Assembly (NCBI GenBank): GCA_002388665.1
Contig: DGMY01000091.1
Span: forward strand, 1 to 25,573
DNA: 25,573 nt
From: Opitutia bacterium UBA4506
GTDB lineage: Bacteria; Verrucomicrobiota; Verrucomicrobiia; Opitutales; Puniceicoccaceae
Direction: 5' to 3'
Each line of letters begins with the position of its first letter. The stretch's first letter is position 1. The notes under the pieces are model-generated. The model was not told the origin of the DNA. It saw nothing but the letters and a program-made list of their open reading frames with translations, and ran no database searches. Made by a program: the position numbers and the translations under genes. Shown piece by piece: positions 8,209 through 14,882 of this stretch.

Positions 8209-9524
8209 GTGCGGTTGCTTCTTCGGGCGGTCGAAAAATGGGTCTCTTCGGCGCGACGATGTTGGTTACGGTCAACATGGTCGGGACGGGAATCTTCCTC
8301 CTTCCAGTCAGTATGGCATCGCTGGGGTCGGCTTCGATATTAGGTTGGGTCGTGGCGTCTCTCGGGGCTGGATCGATCGGGTTGATGTTTGCCTTTCTCG
8401 GGGCAACCAATCCACAAGCTGGAGGCCCTTATGCGTATGCGCGGCAGACCTTTGGCCCGTATTTAGGGTTTCAGACAAATTACGTGTACTGGACGGCAAA
8501 CCTTGTCGGGAACGTGGCGGTTGCTGCTACGGTGGTTGGCTATTGCACGGCATTTGTTCCCGGGTTGAAGGATCAGACCTTTATGATCCTGGGATCGATT
8601 GCGGTGGTTTGGGTCGCGGCGGTTTTGAACATTCTCGGGCCGAAGGTCGTGGGCGCCTTGACCGGATGGACCACGATCGTTGCGATGATTCCGCTGATCG
8701 GTGTGGCGACACTAGGATGGTTTTGGTTTGATTCTCAGACCTTTCTCGATGGTTGGCTGCCCGAAGGAGAAACGACGATGGGGGCAATCTCGGCCAGTGC
8801 GACGTATGCACTCTGGGCTTTTATGGGGGTTGAAAGCGCGTCCATATCGGCTGGGGTGATCGAGAATCCGCGGAAGAACGTACCCATAGCGACCCTACTC
8901 GGGTTGACGGTGGCGACGGTTTTGTACGTCAGCACATGCACGGTACTCATGGGAATCCTTCCGGCGGAAAAATTGGCCCAATCGAACGACCCCTTTACCG
9001 AAGCGGCCATGCAGGCGGTGGGCACGGTAGGTGCACTCGTGATTGCGGGGGCTGCGATATTGAAAGCGGGAGGCTCTATGGTCGGATGGACCCTCACAAT
9101 CTCTCAATCGGCGCAAGCCGCAGCGAATGACGGGGTATTTCCCCGGATCTATGGCAAATGTAACCGGCGCGGTATCCCCGTGTGGAACCTGGTCATTTCC
9201 GCAGTTTTGATGTCGATTATCATCGTGGTAACGGCCTCCCCAACGCTGGCCGAGCAATTCAATCTGATCATCGACGTCGCGATCATTCTCAATTTGCTGC
9301 CTTATCTCTATTGTGCGGTGACCTTTCTCTTTGCTGTCCGGCGTGAGAATACTGTGGGCAGGAAGAAAGTGTTTGCGCTCATCATTACCATACTCGCCTG
9401 TACCTATTGCCTATGGGCGTTAATCGGTTCGGAGGTACGGTTGGCGCGAGATTCAATGATTCTGCTCTTTCTGAGTATTCCGCTCTTCCTACTCTTTTAT
9501 CGCGAGAAAGACAGCCCAGCGTAA
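8205..9524 (+). CDS. APC superfamily amino-acid antiporter, AdiC (arginine/agmatine)-like
   Basis: A 439-residue inner-membrane transporter with about twelve hydrophobic helices. It aligns by eye along its whole length with the E. coli arginine/agmatine antiporter AdiC, with a constant two-residue offset. Asn24 (VTVNMVGTGIFLLP), Tyr95 (QTNYVYW), Trp204 and Glu210 (LWAFMGVESAS) and Trp295 (VGWTLTISQ) fall at AdiC Asn22, Tyr93, Trp202, Glu208 and Trp293, its substrate, gate and proton-sensing positions. Exchange of a basic amino acid for its decarboxylation product is therefore likely, but no decarboxylase lies nearby. The N-terminus fits AdiC, supporting the ATG at 8205. The family call is firm; the substrate is inferred. 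Confidence 0.88.
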   Translation: MSAVASSGGRKMGLFGATMLVTVNMVGTGIFLLPVSMASLGSASILGWVVASLGAGSIGLMFAFLGATNPQAGGPYAYARQTFGPYLGFQTNYVYWTANLVGNVAVAATVVGYCTAFVPGLKDQTFMILGSIAVVWVAAVLNILGPKVVGALTGWTTIVAMIPLIGVATLGWFWFDSQTFLDGWLPEGETTMGAISASATYALWAFMGVESASISAGVIENPRKNVPIATLLGLTVATVLYVSTCTVLMGILPAEKLAQSNDPFTEAAMQAVGTVGALVIAGAAILKAGGSMVGWTLTISQSAQAAANDGVFPRIYGKCNRRGIPVWNLVISAVLMSIIIVVTASPTLAEQFNLIIDVAIILNLLPYLYCAVTFLFAVRRENTVGRKKVFALIITILACTYCLWALIGSEVRLARDSMILLFLSIPLFLLFYREKDSPA

Positions 9525-9601
9525 GATCTGACTTTCGAGTATTCTATCTGTAGAAGGGATACGACGAGATTGCTTTCAGCTGAGTTGGGCCAGGAAATGA
9601 G

Positions 9602-9619
9602 ACTCAGTATTGAGTTTTT
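9602..9619 (+). terminator. short hairpin followed by five T's
   Basis: ACTCA at 9602-9606 and TGAGT at 9611-9615 form a 5-bp stem with a GTAT loop, directly followed by a T run to 9619. The stem is short and mostly weak, but the position after the antiporter gene suits an intrinsic terminator. Confidence 0.3.
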
Positions 9620-9654
9620 CGTCGAACAGGCGATAGACTCTCCCGTTCACTTCC

Positions 9655-11445
9655 ATGAAGCGCTTCGTCATCTTGATCCATATCGGCCTCTTTCTTTGGG
9701 CGGGAGTCGCTCGGGCAGCACTCCAGCCCGAGCAAGTCCTGGTGCTCTATAACAGTGCCGAAGCGGACAGTGTGGAAGTAAGTGACTACTACCAACTGGC
9801 CCGGCCGGGTGTATTGTCTTTTGATTTCGACGATCCGACACTGTTGCCCGGTACGATCTCCTATGAGGACTTCATCGATAAAATTCGTACGCCATTGCGC
9901 GATCATCTGGAACTGGAGGATCTCGAGTCTGCGGTGATTGTCTTTGTCCTGACGAAGGGGTTGCCGCACCGAATTCAGCAGATTTCTCCCAATACTTCGA
10001 ATTTGGGAGACAGTCCATCCTCGGCGAGTACCGCCTACAATGAAGGGAACATCACTTACGCCTCGGTTGATTCGGAACTGACTCTTTTGCAGTTCGACCT
10101 CGAAGATGGAGAGGCGGGAGACAACCTCGATTCAGCAGCTGACCGGGCTGTAGCGAATCCGTATTTTCGCGAGACTTCGACCATCACGAGCTTTGATCGT
10201 AGTGAGATCACGAATCCCGACCGCGAATTCTACGCGACTGTGAGTACTTATGGCTGGTGGCGCGGCTACGAAGTGATTCGGGCGGGGAACAATACTCTGC
10301 GCCGCGGAGAGCTCGATGCAGGGCACATGTACCTCACCGCACGGTTGGATGCCGCGACAGTCGAAGATGTCAAAGCGATGATTGACCGGGCGCAGAACAT
10401 TACGTTTCGGAGGTACACCGATGCGATTCTCCTGGATTCGGATGGTAGAACCGAGGCCTATCAAGAAGTGTACGATATTGAGCAGGAGACTGACATTGAC
10501 GATTACGAAGAAGTTCATGACCTGCTCGCGGGAATGTGGGATCGGCTCGACTACGACTTTAGCACGGATTTCTTTAGTGGAGAAACCGACACCTTCAGCT
10601 ATTCTTCTACAGAAGTGACGGTCAGTGGGCCGATCGTTCACCTGAACTCCTACGGAACGAACCATTCCGGCAGTGGGGAGCGCAATTATTTGAGTTCGTA
10701 TGAAGGGCAACTCGTTCCTGGTGCGAGCTTTGCGGCATACGAAAGTTTTGGTGCGTCGGCACTAGGGGGTGTGTCGTCTCCGCTTTCTCAAGCACAGCTT
10801 ACCGAGTGGATCGCGGCAGGCGGGACATTTGCGATTGGTCCCGTGTGGGAGCCTTTTACCTTTGGCATCTCCCGAAGCGCTGTGTTTTTGGATGGTTTTT
10901 TGAACGAAGGGCTCACCTATGTGGAAGCGGCTTGGTCCTCGATCATGCCGCTGTCTTGGCAAAGCGTCGTTCTAGGCGACCCGCTCGCGACCGCGACGGT
11001 GATCGATGGCGAGCCCTACTACTTGTGGACGTTGGAGTTTTTTGGAACGACCCCAACCGTTGATGATCGAGTCGCTATGGGGGCGGATTTCGATGAAGAC
11101 CGAGTCGTTAATGCTGTTGAGTATTCACTGGTTTTGGATCCATCCGGTTTCTCTGAAGCGCCCCTGGAGCCTGTGGGAATCTCAGGCGGGGGATTTCCGG
11201 AATTGGCGCTGGCCATTCACTCCACCGCTCCGGTCGGGGTCACCTACATCTTTGAGAGAAGCGAGACCTTGGCCGCCGAATCCTGGTCAGAGTTTGGGCG
11301 TTGGACCCAGGCTGATGGGGGCTCAGGTAGTGCCAGCTTTTCGGAGACAGCGACTGAAGATGGTACTCTTTTAACCATTACGGATTCGGAAGCGGTAGCC
11401 GTTGGAGAGTCGGTGTTCTTCCGTGTTTCCGTGGAGCTGGAGTAG
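9655..11445 (+). CDS. exported TIGR03790 family protein
   Basis: A 596-residue secreted protein. It begins with a signal peptide (MKRFVILIHIGLFLWAGVARA, probable cut after ARA near residue 21) and continues with the TIGR03790 family pattern: EQVLVLYNSAEADSVEVSDYY near the start, then LNSYGTNHSGSG, LVPGASFAAYESFGASALGG, WIAAGGTFAIGPVWEPF and LSWQSVVLGDPLA. The family's function is unknown. Residues about 455-596 are an added region with an Asp-rich DFDEDRVVNAVEYSL motif (about 478-492) and a beta-rich end, of the kind attached to many exported Verrucomicrobia proteins. The mature protein contains no cysteine, so a gingipain-like Cys protease mechanism is excluded. It appears to be a single-gene unit. 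Confidence 0.88.
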   Translation: MKRFVILIHIGLFLWAGVARAALQPEQVLVLYNSAEADSVEVSDYYQLARPGVLSFDFDDPTLLPGTISYEDFIDKIRTPLRDHLELEDLESAVIVFVLTKGLPHRIQQISPNTSNLGDSPSSASTAYNEGNITYASVDSELTLLQFDLEDGEAGDNLDSAADRAVANPYFRETSTITSFDRSEITNPDREFYATVSTYGWWRGYEVIRAGNNTLRRGELDAGHMYLTARLDAATVEDVKAMIDRAQNITFRRYTDAILLDSDGRTEAYQEVYDIEQETDIDDYEEVHDLLAGMWDRLDYDFSTDFFSGETDTFSYSSTEVTVSGPIVHLNSYGTNHSGSGERNYLSSYEGQLVPGASFAAYESFGASALGGVSSPLSQAQLTEWIAAGGTFAIGPVWEPFTFGISRSAVFLDGFLNEGLTYVEAAWSSIMPLSWQSVVLGDPLATATVIDGEPYYLWTLEFFGTTPTVDDRVAMGADFDEDRVVNAVEYSLVLDPSGFSEAPLEPVGISGGGFPELALAIHSTAPVGVTYIFERSETLAAESWSEFGRWTQADGGSGSASFSETATEDGTLLTITDSEAVAVGESVFFRVSVELE

Positions 11446-11460
11446 GGAACAGCATGCGGT

Positions 11461-11482
11461 GGGAGCGCTTTGTGTCGCTCTC
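11461..11482. terminator. stem-loop between convergent genes
   Basis: GGGAGCG at 11461-11467 pairs (one G-U) with CGCTCTC at 11476-11482 around an 8-base loop, in the gap where the TIGR03790 gene and the electron-transfer operon converge. No T tract follows on either strand. A two-way terminator is plausible but unproven. Confidence 0.3.
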
Positions 11483-11556
11483 TCCCTAGGTGTATATTCC
11501 AAGAAGAGGAGTCATGCTGAGAGTGGCCGGATCCCTACATGGTTGTCTGAGGGAGC

Positions 11557-13278
11557 CTATGCAGCAATGGTGACATCACCCTTGGGCTTTGCCTGACAGA
11601 GAAGACAGGCGCCTTTGCCGGGATCCGCCGCAGGAGGAGAGTCATATTCGATTTCTCCTTGAAGGACGGTTTGCTTGCAGGCCCCGCAGACGCCCGCACG
11701 GCAGCCGAATGGCATCTTAAGGCCAGCACCTTCGGCCAGTTCGAGTAGGCTGTCACCGTCACCGTTCCATTCCAGTTCCTTTTTCGATTTGGAAAAAGTA
11801 ACTTTGCACGCCGGCGCATCGTTCTCGTTTTTTGGAAGAGGTATCCGGCGTTGAACGGTCGACGGACCAAAGGCTTCGAAGTGAATCTTCTCGGGCGCGA
11901 CGCCCCAATCCTCAAGACCGTGAACTACCTCGGCCATCATCGGGGTCGGGCCGCAAATGTAGAAATCGAAATCCTTGTCGGGGAGTTGATGCCGGATGAA
12001 CTCGGCACCCATTCGCCCGATTTGGTGGTATTGCTTCCCGAATTTGTCCTCAGGAGCTGGGCGGCTGTAGCAGACCCTCACTTGAATTTGCGGGTTTTTG
12101 TCAGCGATCTTTTCCAGGAATTCCACCATGAAATGTCCGGCACTCGTGCGAGCTCCGTGGAAGAACCATATCTCATCAGTGTCCCGGATACCCTGGTTGA
12201 CGCGATGATTGAGCATGGAAAGGACCGGAGTCATACCGACACCGGAACTCACCAAAGCGATCCGGCGGATATTGTCGTCATCGAGAGTAAACTTCCCCGC
12301 TGGGGCTTTCACAGAGAGAATATCACCCTCCTGCACAGTGGAGTGAAGATGAGTCGAAGAGATTCCCGGTGCCGCCGTAGGAATGTTTTTCGGGGCGGGT
12401 TGGTGCTTCACGGAGATGCGATAATAGTCAGGGTTAGGGGCGTCGGAAATGCTATAGCACCGTAGGATCGGTTCTTCATGGCCCGGCACGTCGAAATTAA
12501 ATGTGAGGTACTGGCCGGGCTTAAAGGGAGGGAGTGGTTTTCCGTCGACGGGTTTGAGATAGAATGAGCAGATACCACCACGCTCAGGTGTTTTTTTATC
12601 GACCCTAAACTCGCGATAACCCTCCCAAGCGGGTTTCTCTTTTTGGATGGAAGGTGCGGGGGCCGGGGCAGGTTTCTTTTTGCGAAACAGCCCAATGATA
12701 TTTTTGAGAATCCGTAACGATTCGAGGACGAGAAGGGGGAAGAAAATGAGAATCGTCTGGAAGAGTTGGATCTTCTCGCCAAACGACCGGTGGAGGAAAA
12801 TGGCCGCCGCGGCAACATAGGCGAGCCTGTGAATGTGTTTCCATTTATTGAAACCCAGAATCCTCACGGAGATCTGGTTACTCGTGAGAAACAGGGGTGT
12901 GAGAAGAACGAGGGCCAGGAGTCCAAGCTGCAGGTAGGTAAACTCCTTAATGTCCTGCACCATGCTAGAGAGTGCGGGCATGGAAATAAGGTAGCAGCAA
13001 AAGTGCAGGACCGCATAGAGGTAGCAGCTGATCCCGATAGAGCGGCGGTGTGTGTTCAGCGCTTGAGCAAGACGCCATTTGGGAAAGAGCCGGGTAAGAG
13101 GCGTCAGGCTGAGAACCAGGATAAGCAGGTAGAGGGCGACGTTGCCGAGAAAGTTCTGGACATCACTGAACTCCCATTCATTCAGACTCGGGATGAAAAT
13201 GCTCAGCGCCACATAGATGGCGGGGAGACTGAGGAGCGGGAAGAATAGGCTGCGTTTGCGGATCAGTGCGGGAAGCAT
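11557..13278 (-). CDS. MsrQ-like heme membrane domain fused to FAD/NAD(P)H reductase and 2Fe-2S ferredoxin
   Basis: A 573-residue inner-membrane oxidoreductase of three parts. Residues about 10-200 are a ferric-reductase-like/MsrQ (YedZ) domain with five or six helices and candidate heme ligands His92, His148, His150 and His163 (YAVLH, WKHIHRLAY, FLH). After a Lys/Ala/Pro linker (199-216) comes a ferredoxin-NADP reductase-type module with flavin motif RCYSIS (273-278), GVGMTPVLS (346-354) and ICGP (441-444). The end is a plant-type ferredoxin with Cys526, Cys531, Cys534 and Cys561. It should carry electrons from cytosolic NAD(P)H to heme b in the membrane and on to a periplasmic acceptor. It is the last operon gene, 8 bases after the barrel gene. 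No msrP is nearby, so the adjacent pentaheme cytochrome is the obvious candidate partner. Confidence 0.9.
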   Translation of the reverse strand: MLPALIRKRSLFFPLLSLPAIYVALSIFIPSLNEWEFSDVQNFLGNVALYLLILVLSLTPLTRLFPKWRLAQALNTHRRSIGISCYLYAVLHFCCYLISMPALSSMVQDIKEFTYLQLGLLALVLLTPLFLTSNQISVRILGFNKWKHIHRLAYVAAAAIFLHRSFGEKIQLFQTILIFFPLLVLESLRILKNIIGLFRKKKPAPAPAPSIQKEKPAWEGYREFRVDKKTPERGGICSFYLKPVDGKPLPPFKPGQYLTFNFDVPGHEEPILRCYSISDAPNPDYYRISVKHQPAPKNIPTAAPGISSTHLHSTVQEGDILSVKAPAGKFTLDDDNIRRIALVSSGVGMTPVLSMLNHRVNQGIRDTDEIWFFHGARTSAGHFMVEFLEKIADKNPQIQVRVCYSRPAPEDKFGKQYHQIGRMGAEFIRHQLPDKDFDFYICGPTPMMAEVVHGLEDWGVAPEKIHFEAFGPSTVQRRIPLPKNENDAPACKVTFSKSKKELEWNGDGDSLLELAEGAGLKMPFGCRAGVCGACKQTVLQGEIEYDSPPAADPGKGACLLCQAKPKGDVTIAA

Positions 13279-13286
13279 GGCAATAC

Positions 13287-14882
13287 TTAATACGAATACG
13301 TAAGGACGGAGCGGAGCCCGTAGGCGGTGTCCAGGTCTTCTTGAAAAGTGACGGAAGCGCCGAGAGTGAAGACAAAGTGCTGCCAGAACCCGAGGACGTA
13401 CTCAGCGCCGGTGGCGAAGGCGCTCTCGGATTCGCCGCTCAAATTGGTTTGGCCGCCGATTTCGCCAATGATCTGTTGATTGATGTCGCCGATAAAATGT
13501 TGATAGCCCAGTGCGCCGCCGACCATGTTTTGTCCACTGGCGTCGAGTGCTGGGCCAAACGTGCCCAAACCCGTAGCGGCAAAGAGTATGCCGGCCTGTG
13601 CCAATGGGCCTCCGCTATTCGCTCCTCGCGCGGCGGAGGTGTAGTCATCAATCCCGAGGAATGCGTTCAGATAGACATTGTCGACGGTGTATGACGGCTG
13701 CATGGAGAACTGATTAAAAATCAGCGTTCCGGTGCCGTTCTGGTCGTTCTCTCCGTCTGTAGCGATCGACTGATTGAGGCTGGTGGTCGTGTTGAGCCAG
13801 CCGCCGAACCGGGTGTTTGCTCCCAGCGAAATGTTCACTCCGTCCGAGTTTTCTGAATGCCCGGCGAACACATAGGTGGTATCGAATTGAATCTGGAGAT
13901 CGTCGTAGTTCCATTGGGTGAACAGGCCCAGAAGGTTAGCGCCGGGATCGTCTGTGTTCATTCCCGTGCCTCGATCGATCTCATTCCATCCCCACAGCGT
14001 GGTGATCGTGGTGGAGGAACTGCCCAGCCAGAACAGATTTGTCCGGGTAATCCCAATACTGTCGATATTGTCGTCGATGAGGATCCCATCCTGGTAAAGG
14101 ATCGGTTGGCGCCCGATAGAGAAGTCGAAGTTCAAGTTAGCGCTGGAGTCGAGAAGACCGGGGAAAAGGCTGGTCAGTCGTCCCTCGAAAAAGAGGACTT
14201 CTATATTGCCGTTGAGTGCGTCGAGACCCTCGGATTCTGGTTCCCATTGGTAGCCTGTGAAGTTGCCATCTTTGTCGAGGGGGGCGAAGCCGATCAGGAG
14301 TCGTTCGGTCGGGGTCAGGTTTAGGTTTGCGTAGAGATCAAGGGCGTTGACCCATTCAGTCGTTTTAACCGTTCCCGAATCAAACGTCTGGAGTGCGGTG
14401 GAGTATGTGCCGAAGATAAAAAACTGGGGGTTCCAGATCGCCCCGGTCGGAATTTCGAAACCGTCATCGATCGGACCTGGTCCAAAAAAAGGATCGCCGA
14501 AAGAAAGGAGAAGGCCTGGCCGTTCGGGAAGTTCGGCTAGAGGAACCGCCTCCTCGAGTAGGGCACTGTTGTGGATCCGGGTGACGACACTTCGCTCGGA
14601 GCGGGTTAGCGGAGCGGAAACAGTGCTACGGGAAGGAGAGTCAATCGATGGGTCTTCCTGGATGATCGGAGCCTCTGGAATCGGTGGCCGCTTTGGCTCT
14701 GGGATCAGGTGTTCCGCGTTCTTTCCCGTACTGGCTAGAATGACCGTCCCCTTAACCATTTTGGGAGAGTCGGCTTCTTCCGAGCTCTTCGAATCGTCGT
14801 CGGCAGAGAGGTAGGTGGGCGTTACGATTCCTGATAGCAAAGAGGCACAGAGGATGAGGAAGGCTTTGCGAGGAAAGGGCAT
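13287..14882 (-). CDS. outer-membrane beta-barrel protein of the cytochrome operon
   Basis: A 531-residue exported protein with a signal peptide (hydrophobic core about 7-20, probable cut near LSA at 27). A periplasmic segment rich in Pro and charge follows (about 28-115, including EPKRPPIPEAP). From about residue 120 to the end, alternating hydrophobic strands and Gly/Asn/Asp turns end in SVLTYSY, an aromatic terminus typical of outer-membrane barrels. It contains no CxxCH motif. It resembles porins in general but I cannot name a family. Its ATG shares a base with the cytochrome stop (TGATG), so the two are almost certainly translated together, and a porin-cytochrome pairing is the natural reading. 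It could also be an unrelated channel that simply shares the operon. Confidence 0.75.
   Translation of the reverse strand: MPFPRKAFLILCASLLSGIVTPTYLSADDDSKSSEEADSPKMVKGTVILASTGKNAEHLIPEPKRPPIPEAPIIQEDPSIDSPSRSTVSAPLTRSERSVVTRIHNSALLEEAVPLAELPERPGLLLSFGDPFFGPGPIDDGFEIPTGAIWNPQFFIFGTYSTALQTFDSGTVKTTEWVNALDLYANLNLTPTERLLIGFAPLDKDGNFTGYQWEPESEGLDALNGNIEVLFFEGRLTSLFPGLLDSSANLNFDFSIGRQPILYQDGILIDDNIDSIGITRTNLFWLGSSSTTITTLWGWNEIDRGTGMNTDDPGANLLGLFTQWNYDDLQIQFDTTYVFAGHSENSDGVNISLGANTRFGGWLNTTTSLNQSIATDGENDQNGTGTLIFNQFSMQPSYTVDNVYLNAFLGIDDYTSAARGANSGGPLAQAGILFAATGLGTFGPALDASGQNMVGGALGYQHFIGDINQQIIGEIGGQTNLSGESESAFATGAEYVLGFWQHFVFTLGASVTFQEDLDTAYGLRSVLTYSY

Noticed and set aside
9655..11445. Gingipain-like (C25) cysteine protease reading of the TIGR03790 protein
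   Set aside because: The protein contains no cysteine, so that catalytic mechanism is not possible.
11851..12465. 204-codon plus-strand frame
   Set aside because: It is antisense to the reductase module of the MsrQ fusion, whose motifs are clear.
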